Shown here piece by piece: positions 55,627-63,634 of a DNA stretch of 64,000 nt. A program made the translations under genes and the position numbers. The notes beneath the pieces are model-generated. The model worked only from the letters and a program-made list of their open reading frames with translations, was not told the DNA's origin and made no database searches. How positions within the stretch are numbered: position 1 is the stretch's first letter; the number at the start of each line of letters is the position of its first letter. The DNA is from an uncultured Celeribacter sp. (GTDB taxonomy: Bacteria; Pseudomonadota; Alphaproteobacteria; Rhodobacterales; Rhodobacteraceae): contig NZ_OY781106.1 of assembly GCF_963676475.1 (NCBI RefSeq), forward strand, positions 1,922,001 through 1,986,000. Direction: 5' to 3'.

Positions 55627-56292
55627 ATGCATATTGAACCGGGCATCGTCACAGGTGCCAAAATCGTCCTGAGCTATGCCACAGCGGCAGGCGCGGGTCT
55701 CTATACCCTCAAATCCACCGTCGACACGATCCGTCAGCAAGGTCTTGTGTCTCTGGTCGGGCGGTCTGTCATTGCCACCGCCGCCGTCTTCACCTTTTTT
55801 CAGGTGCTGCCGCATTATCCGGTTGGCGTGTCCGAGGTGCATCTGATCCTCGGCTCGACCCTGTTTCTGATCCTGGGTGCCGCGCCCGCGGCCATCGGTC
55901 TGGCGCTTGGGCTGCTGGCGCAGGGGGTGTTCTTTGCGCCCTTCGATCTGCCGCAATACGGGATGAATGTGACGACGCTTCTGGTGCCGCTCTTCGGGCT
56001 TCAGATGTTGGCCAAACGCGTGATCGCGCCGGGCACCGCCTATGTCGATCTGCAATACCGTCAAGCTCTGGCGCTCTCGACCGCCTATCAGGGCGGGATC
56101 GTGCTTTGGGTGGCTTTCTGGGCGATCTACGGTCAGGGCGTGACCAATGTGAGCCAGGTGATGAGCTTTGGCGCCGCTTATATGACCGTGATCCTGATCG
56201 AACCGCTTCTCGATCTGGCCGTTCTGGCGCTGGCGAAACGGGCAAAATCCCTGCAAGGCAGCGGGTTTGTCACGCCGCGCCTCTACGCCTGA
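55627..56292 (+). CDS. CbiM-like permease of an ECF cobalt transporter
   Basis: This 221-residue integral membrane protein has about six helices. The N-terminus MHIEPGIVTGAKIVLSY resembles the MHI start of CbiM, whose N-terminal Met-His chelates Co2+; VGVSEVHLILGSTLFLILG is also family-like. CbiN, CbiQ and CbiO genes are absent here, as in other lone CbiM-type genes of Rhodobacterales. Control by the riboswitch directly upstream supports cobalt uptake for B12 synthesis. A terminator follows. Confidence 0.8.
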   Translation: MHIEPGIVTGAKIVLSYATAAGAGLYTLKSTVDTIRQQGLVSLVGRSVIATAAVFTFFQVLPHYPVGVSEVHLILGSTLFLILGAAPAAIGLALGLLAQGVFFAPFDLPQYGMNVTTLLVPLFGLQMLAKRVIAPGTAYVDLQYRQALALSTAYQGGIVLWVAFWAIYGQGVTNVSQVMSFGAAYMTVILIEPLLDLAVLALAKRAKSLQGSGFVTPRLYA

Positions 56293-56319
56293 GTTGAACC
56301 GTAAAAAGACGGAATATGA

Positions 56320-56343
56320 GGGGGGCTTCGGCTCCCCTTTTTT
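56320..56343 (+). terminator. Terminator/attenuator between the cobalt transporter and cobF
   Basis: GGGGGGC (56320-56326), TTCG tetraloop and GCTCCCC (56331-56337), followed by six T. cobF starts 13 bases later, so either read-through occurs or cobF has its own control. Confidence 0.8.
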
Positions 56344-56355
56344 GAGAGGCCTACC

Positions 56356-57117
56356 ATGATCGACTTGAGCCTGATCGGCATCGGCACCGGCAATCCCGAT
56401 CACATCACCCGTGAGGCCATCGCGGCGATGAATGCCGCCGACCTGGTCCTGATCCCTTTAAAAGGCCCGGAAAAGACCGAGCTGGCCGAGCTGCGCCGCG
56501 CGCTTTTGGCACAGCATCTGACCAAACCCGCCACGCGTCTTGTCGAATTCGACCTGCCCCAACGCGATGCCGAGGGCGCCCCCTACGCGCGGCGCGTGTC
56601 GGACTGGCACGACGCGATTGCCGAAGCCTGGGAGCGCGCGATCACCGAGGCTTTGGGACCAGCCCCTGAGGCGAAAGTGGCGCTTTTGATCTGGGGCGAC
56701 CCGATGCTTTATGACAGCAGTCTGCGCATCGCCGAACGGCTCAAAGCACGCCTGCAGATCACACCGCGCGTCATCCCCGGCATCACCGCCATTCAGGCGC
56801 TTTGCGCCGCCCATGCCATTCCATTGAACAGCGTCGGAGACCCCGTCACACTCACCACCGGGCGGCAATTGCGTGATCATGGCTGGCCTGCGGGCGTGCA
56901 AACCGTGGTTGTCATGCTCGACGGTGACTGTGCCTTTCGAACCCTCGACCCCGAAGGGATCGAGATCTGGTGGGGCGGCTGCGTGGCGATGCCTCAGGAA
57001 CGCCTCATCGCCGGGCTTTTGCGCGAGGTGGCCGACAAGATCGTCACCACCCGCGCCGCCCTGCGCGCGGACCTGGGCTGGGTGATGGACATTTACCTCA
57101 TGCGCCGGAGCCAGTGA
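56356..57117 (+). CDS. cobF: Precorrin-6A synthase (deacetylating) CobF
   Basis: CobF methylates C-1 of precorrin-5 and releases acetate, a step unique to the aerobic B12 route. The 253-residue SAM methyltransferase of the cobalamin family has the GIGTGNPDHIT glycine-rich start, LIWGDPMLYDSSLRI and VIPGITAIQALCA. It is separated from the other cob genes by orientation and follows the riboswitch-led cobalt gene. Confidence 0.95.
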   Translation: MIDLSLIGIGTGNPDHITREAIAAMNAADLVLIPLKGPEKTELAELRRALLAQHLTKPATRLVEFDLPQRDAEGAPYARRVSDWHDAIAEAWERAITEALGPAPEAKVALLIWGDPMLYDSSLRIAERLKARLQITPRVIPGITAIQALCAAHAIPLNSVGDPVTLTTGRQLRDHGWPAGVQTVVVMLDGDCAFRTLDPEGIEIWWGGCVAMPQERLIAGLLREVADKIVTTRAALRADLGWVMDIYLMRRSQ

Positions 57118-57152
57118 GGTCGGAGCGGGTGATCCGGCCTCACGGACTGGCT

Positions 57153-58472
57153 TCACTGGCTGGCCTCTGCGATCAGGTGGAAAAACGTGCCGGTGACCCG
57201 CCCGCCCTCAGGCGTCACGCGGATAGACCCCGTTTCGGGCATCTCCGTACCATTCGGGTCAACGACGCGCGCCAATGGGGCGTCGGGTTGCGACAGAATA
57301 TTCGCATAGTGAAACTCATGCCCCCGCAGCGCGTGGCCCACGGCAAACCCCGGCATCGGCGACATCAAATCGGCGCGGCGATACCCCAGATGCATCTTGC
57401 GCTTGGCAAAGCTGGTCTCCAGACCGAAAAGCCCCAGCATTTCGTGGCGCTGCCCCTCGGCATCGACGATGCCGGCGCCAAGCGCCATATAGCCCCCGCA
57501 TTCGCCATGCACCGGGCGGGTTTGGGCAAAATTCCGCACCCCCTCGATGAAGCTGCGATTGCCGGAGAGTCGCCCGGCATGAAGCTCGGGATAGCCGCCG
57601 GGCAGCCAACAGACATCCGCGCTTGGATCTGGCGCCTCATCGGCCAGCGGCGAGAAGGGCAAGATGCTGGCCCCGGCAGCACGCCAAGCCTCCATCAAAT
57701 GCGGATAGACAAAGGAAAACGCCGCGTCGCGCGCCAAAGCGATGCGCTGGCCCGGCGGCGGCACAGGTTTATATGGGGCAAGCTCCCCCTCTTGCGCCGT
57801 GGCACACCCCATGATCGCGTCGAGATCGCAATGCTCGGCCACGATCTCGCCCGCGTGAGACAGCAATCGCTCCAGTTCACCGGTTTCCTCCGCCTGTACG
57901 AGGCCCAGATGGCGAGACGGCAACTCAATCCCTGCGGCGCGCGGCAGAACGCCCAACACGGGCAGTCCGATGCTCTCGAACCCACGCCGCACCAAAGCCT
58001 CATGTCGGGGCGAGGCGATTTTGTTCAACACAACCCCCGCCACCGTCACGTCCGCGCGAAACTGCGCGAGGCCCAAGGCCACCGCCGCCGCCGTCTGCGC
58101 CTGTCCCGAGGCGTCGATCACCAAGACCACCGGCCAGCCCATCAGCGCGGCAATGTCAGCGCTGGCGCCTGTGCCGGTTTCGCCCGGCACGGCCACGCCA
58201 TCGAAAAGCCCCATCGAGCCCTCGGTCACGATAAGATCGGCGGGTCGGGCGGCGAGCGCGGCGATCTGCGCCGATGTCATCGCCCAGGCATCGAGATTGA
58301 CCGAACTGCGCCCCGCCGCCGCCGCGTGAAACGCCGGATCGATGTAATCCGGCCCACATTTCAGCGGTTGCACCGCGACGCCCCGCGCCCGAAGCGCCGC
58401 CAATAGACCCAGCATCAGCGTGGTCTTTCCCGTGCCCGAAGAGGCCGCCGCAATCACCAAACCGGGCGTCAT
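57153..58472 (-). CDS. cobB: (Hydrogeno)cobyrinate a,c-diamide synthase
   Basis: CobB amidates the a and c side chains using ATP and glutamine. The 439-residue protein has Walker A AAASSGTGKTT at the start, PLKCGPDYIDPAFH, TEGSMGLFDG and a C-terminal glutamine amidotransferase domain with the nucleophile Cys in HGECGGYMALG. Its ATG overlaps the cobM stop (ATGA). It is the last gene of the cobL-E-M-B run and convergent with cobF. Confidence 0.96.
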   Translation of the reverse strand: MTPGLVIAAASSGTGKTTLMLGLLAALRARGVAVQPLKCGPDYIDPAFHAAAAGRSSVNLDAWAMTSAQIAALAARPADLIVTEGSMGLFDGVAVPGETGTGASADIAALMGWPVVLVIDASGQAQTAAAVALGLAQFRADVTVAGVVLNKIASPRHEALVRRGFESIGLPVLGVLPRAAGIELPSRHLGLVQAEETGELERLLSHAGEIVAEHCDLDAIMGCATAQEGELAPYKPVPPPGQRIALARDAAFSFVYPHLMEAWRAAGASILPFSPLADEAPDPSADVCWLPGGYPELHAGRLSGNRSFIEGVRNFAQTRPVHGECGGYMALGAGIVDAEGQRHEMLGLFGLETSFAKRKMHLGYRRADLMSPMPGFAVGHALRGHEFHYANILSQPDAPLARVVDPNGTEMPETGSIRVTPEGGRVTGTFFHLIAEASQ

Positions 58473-59266
58473 GCGTCACCGCCTTTTGCGGTTTCGGGAA
58501 AGCGCGGATCGGTGCCCACGGGACGATAGCGCCGATCATAATCCCCCGCATAAAGCCGACTTTCGGCAAACTCTTCGGCCCCGATGGACCGCCCCACCAG
58601 AATGAGCGCCGTGCGCTCCATTTCGGCTCCGATGGCGGTTTTCAGGGTGCCAAGCGTGGCGCGCACCACGCGCTCGTCGGGCCAGCTAGCACGCCAGACC
58701 ACCGCAACCGGACAGTCCGCGCCGTAATGCGGCACCAGCTCCGTGATCACCTTGTCGAGCACATGCACCGACAGGTGAATCGCCAGCACCGCACCGGTCT
58801 TGGCGAAATTCTCAAGCGTCTCACCCGGCGGCATCGCCGTCGCCCGCCCCGAGGTCCGGGTCAGCACAACGGATTGCACCACACCGGGGAGGGTCAGCTC
58901 AGAACAAAGCGTCGCGGCGGCGGCGGCGAAACTCGGCACGCCGGGGGTGACGTCATAGGGGATCTCCAACGCCCGCAGACGCCGCAACTGTTCCCCCATC
59001 GCAGACCAAACCGACAGATCGCCGGAGTGAAGCCGGGCAACATCGTGCCCCGCCGCATGGGCCGTGGCGATTTCATTCATGATCTCATCGAGACTCAAGG
59101 ACGCCGTATTGACGATCCGCGCGCCCTCAGGGCAATGGGACAACAGGGCCTCCGGCACGAGGCTTCCGGCATAAAGACACACCGGACAGGCCGCGATCAG
59201 GTCGCGCCCCCGAAGCGTGATCAAATCCGCAGCACCAGGTCCCGCGCCAATAAAGTGAACCGTCAT
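58469..59266 (-). CDS. cobM: Precorrin-4 C11-methyltransferase
   Basis: CobM adds the C-11 methyl to precorrin-4. The 265-residue protein has HFIGAGPGAADLITLRG, VARLHSGDLSVWSAMGEQ and VTPGVPSFAAAAA, the three conserved blocks of this methyltransferase class. It overlaps cobE and cobB by four bases on each side. Confidence 0.96.
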   Translation of the reverse strand: MTVHFIGAGPGAADLITLRGRDLIAACPVCLYAGSLVPEALLSHCPEGARIVNTASLSLDEIMNEIATAHAAGHDVARLHSGDLSVWSAMGEQLRRLRALEIPYDVTPGVPSFAAAAATLCSELTLPGVVQSVVLTRTSGRATAMPPGETLENFAKTGAVLAIHLSVHVLDKVITELVPHYGADCPVAVVWRASWPDERVVRATLGTLKTAIGAEMERTALILVGRSIGAEEFAESRLYAGDYDRRYRPVGTDPRFPETAKGGDA

Positions 59267-59592
59267 CTTCCGTCTCCTTCTGCGACAGCGATGGTCACGC
59301 CGCCGATGATTTTGCGGCGTTCCAACAGCCGCGCGTTGGGGCCCGCCACCACGAGTGCGGCCGCTTCGGCCACCGATCCGGTGCCATGGGCGTCAAAGGA
59401 GGCCTGCGACATTGTAGGCGTTGACGTGCCCGCGACCTCGGCACTCTCGACATCGCGTCCCAAAGCCTGCGCCAGCGCCGCAGCTTTCGGGGCTGCTGTG
59501 GCCACACGGTCGACGGCCCCGACGGAGGCAAGTGCTGCGCGCAAAGCCTGAGGCGTCGCGGTGCTTTGAAAGCCGATCCCCGCGACCCTCAC
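59263..59592 (-). CDS. cobE: CobE (CbiG C-terminal-like) cobalamin biosynthesis protein
   Basis: This 109-residue small alpha/beta protein has GIGFQSTATPQALRAAL at the start and AGTSTPTMSQASFDAHGTGSVAEAAAL (in parts). CobE is needed for full activity of the aerobic pathway, probably as a carrier of an intermediate. The start is GTG at 59592, whose bases overlap the cobL TGA (GTGA). Five further open codons inside cobL are unlikely to be used. Confidence 0.88.
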   Translation of the reverse strand: MRVAGIGFQSTATPQALRAALASVGAVDRVATAAPKAAALAQALGRDVESAEVAGTSTPTMSQASFDAHGTGSVAEAAALVVAGPNARLLERRKIIGGVTIAVAEGDGR

Positions 59593-60779
59593 CGCGTCAC
59601 ACTCCACTGCACCACAGGTCGCGCCGCCGACCAGCCGCGCATCCGACCAAGGCCCTCGGCCCGCGACAGTTCGATGCGCAAAAGCGATCCGCCATGACGC
59701 GCGTGGAGCCCCGCCAAAAGCGCTTCGGTCTCAAGCGTCACCCCATTGGCCACGATCCGCGTGCCTTCGGGCAGATGCGTCCAGAGCCAGCCATAGAGCG
59801 CCGCCGTGCCGCCGCCTCCGATGAACACGGCCTCGGGCAAAGGCAAATCGGACAGGACATCGGGCGCGCGACCTTCGAGGACGCGGATGTGCCGAGTCAG
59901 GCCAAAGGCCTCGATATTGCGCTGAATATTGGCGATCCGGTCGGCGCGCGGCTCAATCGTGATCGCCCGCCCCCCGGCCAGCCCCCATTCGACAGAGACC
60001 GAACCGGACCCGCCCCCGATGTCCCACAAAAGCTCTCCCGGTCGCGGGGCCAGTGCGGCAAGCGTCAAGGCCCGGATCGGAGATTTGGTGATCTGACCGT
60101 CATGCGCGAAACTGTCTTCGGGAAGACCCGGCACATGCGGCAGACCTGCGTCACGGGGCAAATCCGCCCCATCGAGCGCGACCGCCACGGGGGCTTCGAT
60201 GCCGGACAGATCGAAACGCTCAGCCTGCGTGACCCGCACCCGTTGATGCGGCCCGCCCATGCGTTCGAGCACATACATATGGACCGCGCCCAATCCCTCT
60301 TGCACCAACCAATCGGCCAGCGCGCGCGGCGTGGCCACATCCCTGAGCGTCGCGACGACCTTCGCCCCCGGATGCAACGCCCGGCGCAGCGCACCGAACC
60401 CCGCCGCGTGAAGCCCCAGCGCAGTGACCTCTTCGATCCGCCACCCCAGATGCGCACAGGACAGCGAAAATATCCCCGCCACCGGAAAGGCACGCCATTC
60501 CCCCGGCGAAAGATGCGCGGCAAGCGCCCCACCGGCGCCGAACCAGAACGGATCGCCAGAGGCCAGAACCACCACGTTTTGTCCACGGCAGGCCAGCACC
60601 GGCGCGATGTCGAAGGGCACGGGCCAGGCCTGTCCTCGTGCGCCTGCCCCAGCCAGATCCAGATGGCGCGGCCCGCCGAAAATGACCTCGGCCTCCTCCA
60701 ACGCGGCGCGGCTTGCATCCGACAGGCCATTCAGGCCATCTTCGCCCAGACCGACGATGCTCAACCACGGATCAGCCAT
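59589..60779 (-). CDS. cobL: Precorrin-6B C5,15-methyltransferase (decarboxylating)
   Basis: This 396-residue bifunctional enzyme has an N-terminal C-5 methyltransferase domain (about 1-200; WLSIVGLGEDGLNGL, VVVLASGDPFWFG) and a C-terminal Rossmann methyltransferase domain (LLWDIGGGSGSVSVEW) that methylates C-15 and decarboxylates. AAAAGGAG lies seven bases before the ATG at 60779, which fixes the start. That start codon overlaps the divergent cobK start. Confidence 0.95.
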   Translation of the reverse strand: MADPWLSIVGLGEDGLNGLSDASRAALEEAEVIFGGPRHLDLAGAGARGQAWPVPFDIAPVLACRGQNVVVLASGDPFWFGAGGALAAHLSPGEWRAFPVAGIFSLSCAHLGWRIEEVTALGLHAAGFGALRRALHPGAKVVATLRDVATPRALADWLVQEGLGAVHMYVLERMGGPHQRVRVTQAERFDLSGIEAPVAVALDGADLPRDAGLPHVPGLPEDSFAHDGQITKSPIRALTLAALAPRPGELLWDIGGGSGSVSVEWGLAGGRAITIEPRADRIANIQRNIEAFGLTRHIRVLEGRAPDVLSDLPLPEAVFIGGGGTAALYGWLWTHLPEGTRIVANGVTLETEALLAGLHARHGGSLLRIELSRAEGLGRMRGWSAARPVVQWSVTR

Positions 60780-61548
60780 GACGCGTCTCCTTTTGCTGGG
60801 CGGCACCACCGAGGCCAGCCGACTGGCGCAACACCTCGCGGACTGCGGGATGGATGCGGTGTTTTCCTATGCCGGACGCACGGCCCATCCGGTGGCGCAG
60901 CCCTTGCCCACACGGATCGGAGGCTTTGGCGGCGTGGACGGGCTTGTCGATTATCTCGCACATGAACGCATCAGCCATGTGATCGACGCCACCCATCCCT
61001 TTGCTGCGGGCATGAGCCGCAATGCGATCCGCGCCTGCGTGCAGGCCGGGGTGCCTTTGTTGGGCTATGAACGTGCGCCGTGGCGCGCAAAAGAGGGCGA
61101 TCTCTGGACCCATGTCCCCGATATGGACGCCGCTTGTCGCGCCCTGCCAGACCGTGGCGCGCGGGTGTTTCTGGCGATTGGCAAGCAACAGCTTGCGGGT
61201 TTTGCGACGAAGCCAGAGAACCACTATCTTCTGCGCCTTGTGGATGCGCCGGAGGGCGCCCTGCCCTTGCCCGACGCCGAGGCGGTCATCGCGCGTGGTC
61301 CCTTTGGTGTGGAGGACGATCTGGAGCTTTTGCGTCGTCATCGGATCACCCATGTCGTGGCAAAAAACGCGGGCGGTGTCGGCGCGGAGGCCAAATTGAT
61401 CGCGGCGCGCAGGCTTGGTCTGCCGGTGATCATGGTGGACCGTCCGGTGCTGCCCGCGCACGAAGTTCGTGACACAGTGGAGGGCGTGATGGGCTGGCTC
61501 AAAAAGCATCACGCGGTTCCTGCCGACACAGTGCCCCGCGGCGTGTAG
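60778..61548 (+). CDS. cobK: Precorrin-6A reductase CobK
   Basis: CobK reduces precorrin-6A to 6B with NADPH. The 256-residue protein starts with LLLLGGTTEASRLAQHLA and contains IDATHPFAAGMSRNA and VFLAIGKQQL. It is the only plus-strand gene among the cob biosynthetic genes here. Its ATG shares CATG with the cobL start, there is no clear ribosome site in front, and its 3' end overlaps cobJ by 40 bases antisense. Its promoter must lie inside cobL. Confidence 0.95.
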   Translation: MTRLLLLGGTTEASRLAQHLADCGMDAVFSYAGRTAHPVAQPLPTRIGGFGGVDGLVDYLAHERISHVIDATHPFAAGMSRNAIRACVQAGVPLLGYERAPWRAKEGDLWTHVPDMDAACRALPDRGARVFLAIGKQQLAGFATKPENHYLLRLVDAPEGALPLPDAEAVIARGPFGVEDDLELLRRHRITHVVAKNAGGVGAEAKLIAARRLGLPVIMVDRPVLPAHEVRDTVEGVMGWLKKHHAVPADTVPRGV

Positions 61549-62258
61549 ACCCAGCGCCCGACCCGACGCGTGCTGGCATTTCCGACCAGAACCACCGTGC
61601 GCATATCGGCCATCTCCGGGCGCGCCTCGGACAAAGGCACCACGGTGATGTTTTCCTCAGGGGTCGACACAGCACGGGCAAAAAGGATCACCCGCCCGGC
61701 CTCGCATTCCTCGCGCAGAATATCGAGCACGCGGGCGAATTGATGCGGGCGCGATTTGGAGCGCGGATTGTAGAACGCCATCGCAAAATCGCCCCGTGCG
61801 GCATGGCGCAAACGGCGTTCGATGAGATCGAAGGGCTTGAGATTGTCGCTCAGATTTATCGCGCAGAAATCATGGCCAAGCGGCGCACCCGCACGGGCGG
61901 CTGCGGCGAGCATGGCGGTGATGCCGGGCAGGATGCGAATGTCCGTGTCAGCAAACTCCGGCGCGGCCTCCAGCCGTTCGAACAGGGCCGACGCCATGGC
62001 AAAGACCCCCGGATCGCCCGAGGAGACAATCACCACACGCCGCCCTTCCGCCGCCATTTCCAACGCCTGCATCGCGCGATCAAGTTCGACACGATTGTCA
62101 CTGGCGTGCAGCGTCAATCCGTCGCGCGGGGTGACGCGGGCGACGTAGGGGATATAGCCGACGATGTCCGTGGCCTCCGAAAGAGCGACCTGCACCTCCG
62201 GCGTCACGAGATCCTCAGCGCCGGGGCCAAGCCCCGCAACCGTCACCCAGCCGCTCAT
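61509..62258 (-). CDS. cobJ: Precorrin-3B C17-methyltransferase
   Basis: CobJ methylates C-17 and contracts the macrocycle ring. The 249-residue protein has VTVAGLGPGAEDLVTPE, VVIVSSGDPGVFAMAS, ILPGITAMLAAAARAGAPLGHDFCAINLSD (in parts) and VVLVGNASTR. The ATG at 62258 overlaps the cobI stop (ATGA); a longer frame lies within cobI and is not used. Confidence 0.96.
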   Translation of the reverse strand: MSGWVTVAGLGPGAEDLVTPEVQVALSEATDIVGYIPYVARVTPRDGLTLHASDNRVELDRAMQALEMAAEGRRVVIVSSGDPGVFAMASALFERLEAAPEFADTDIRILPGITAMLAAAARAGAPLGHDFCAINLSDNLKPFDLIERRLRHAARGDFAMAFYNPRSKSRPHQFARVLDILREECEAGRVILFARAVSTPEENITVVPLSEARPEMADMRTVVLVGNASTRRVGRWVYTPRGTVSAGTA

Positions 62259-63001
62259 TGCGCCGCCTCCATGCGCACGGCCTCGGGTCGCCGTCCCTGC
62301 CCATGCACCAAGACGATGGCGAAATAGGGACAATCCGTTGCCTCCGTCTCGGCCAGCCGCACGATGCGTTCGCCCGCCATGGTGCCGCGTTCCACGAGCC
62401 AAGCCGCCTCAAGCCGCCCGGCGCGGGCCAGGGCGCGTTTGACCTTGGGCAGGTTGCGCCCGGTTTTCATCACCACAATCGCGTCCGAGGCCGCCATGCG
62501 CGCGACCATATCCTCCTCATCCATCGTGCCCATCAACACCGTCAACACGTCATCGCCCCAGGTGATCGGTGTGCCGGTCGCGGTCCAGCATCCGGTCATG
62601 CCAGTGATGCCGGGAATGACCTCGATCTCCACTCGGTCGCGCAGTCGGGTGTAGAGATGCATGAACGAGCCGTAGAAAAACGGATCGCCTTCGCAGAGCA
62701 CGACAATGTCGGTGCTCTGCGTCAGCGCCTCAAGACGCGTCGCCCAATCGTCGTAAAACGCAGACAAAAGCGCGTTGTAGTCGGGGCTGTTGAACGGCAC
62801 CTCGGTGGTGACCGGATATTCCATCGCCAGCTCAATGGCACTCTCTGCGAGCATCCCCTCGACAATCTGACGCGCCTGCCCCTTGCGGCCTTTCTTGCGG
62901 AAATAGGCCACGTGACCTGCGGTCCGCACCGCACGTTCGGCACGGCGCGACATCAGATCGGGGTCGCCGGGGCCGAGGCCCGCACAGATGATCCGTCCCA
63001 T
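62255..63001 (-). CDS. cobI: Precorrin-2 C20-methyltransferase
   Basis: CobI commits precorrin-2 to cobalamin by methylating C-20. The 248-residue protein has ICAGLGPGDPDLMSRRA, VVLCEGDPFFYGSFMHLY and VIPGITGMTGCW. It lies three bases after cobH and overlaps cobJ. Confidence 0.96.
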   Translation of the reverse strand: MGRIICAGLGPGDPDLMSRRAERAVRTAGHVAYFRKKGRKGQARQIVEGMLAESAIELAMEYPVTTEVPFNSPDYNALLSAFYDDWATRLEALTQSTDIVVLCEGDPFFYGSFMHLYTRLRDRVEIEVIPGITGMTGCWTATGTPITWGDDVLTVLMGTMDEEDMVARMAASDAIVVMKTGRNLPKVKRALARAGRLEAAWLVERGTMAGERIVRLAETEATDCPYFAIVLVHGQGRRPEAVRMEAAQ

Positions 63002-63004
63002 GGG

Positions 63005-63634
63005 TTACTCCTTGCGCGAGGCGAGCGCGTTGATCGCCGCCACGGTGATGGCCGACCCGCCCAGACGGCCCTCGACGATGAGCGCGGGCACGGGGGCGGC
63101 TTTGATCAGCGCATCTTTCGATTCCGCAGCCCCGATGAAGCCGACCGGACAGCCGATGATCGCCGCCGGGCGCGGACAGGCAGGGTCTTCGAGCATGTTC
63201 AACAGGTGAAACAGCGCGGTGGGTGCATTGCCGATCGCCACCACCGCGCCTTCGAGATGCGGACGCCACAGCTCCAGCGCCGCCGCCGAACGGGTGTTGC
63301 CCATCTCTTTCGCCAGCCCCGGCACAGCGGGGTCGTGCAGGGTGCAGATCACGTCATTTTCTGCTGGCAAGCGCGCCCGCGTGATGCCTTCGGACACCAT
63401 CCGCGCGTCGCAGAGGATCGGTGCGCCGCCTTCCAACGCGGCCCGCGCCGCAACGGCCATGCCGGGGGTAAAGCAAATGTCCCGCTCCAGCCCCACCAAG
63501 CCGCAGGCGTGGATCATCCGCACGGCGACAATCTCTTCTTCCGGGGCAAACCGGGCCAGATCGGCCTCCCGGCGGATCGTGGCGAAGGACTGTTCGTAAA
63601 TCTTCGCGCCATCCATTTCATAGGTGTAGGGCAT
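63005..63634 (-). CDS. cobH: Precorrin-8X methylmutase
   Basis: CobH moves the methyl group from C-11 to C-12 to give hydrogenobyrinate. The 209-residue protein has the catalytic His in VRMIHACGLVGL (His42 here), NAPTALFHLL and IIGCPVGFIGAAESK. The ATG shares one base with the cobG stop (TAATG). Confidence 0.96.
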   Translation of the reverse strand: MPYTYEMDGAKIYEQSFATIRREADLARFAPEEEIVAVRMIHACGLVGLERDICFTPGMAVAARAALEGGAPILCDARMVSEGITRARLPAENDVICTLHDPAVPGLAKEMGNTRSAAALELWRPHLEGAVVAIGNAPTALFHLLNMLEDPACPRPAAIIGCPVGFIGAAESKDALIKAAPVPALIVEGRLGGSAITVAAINALASRKE

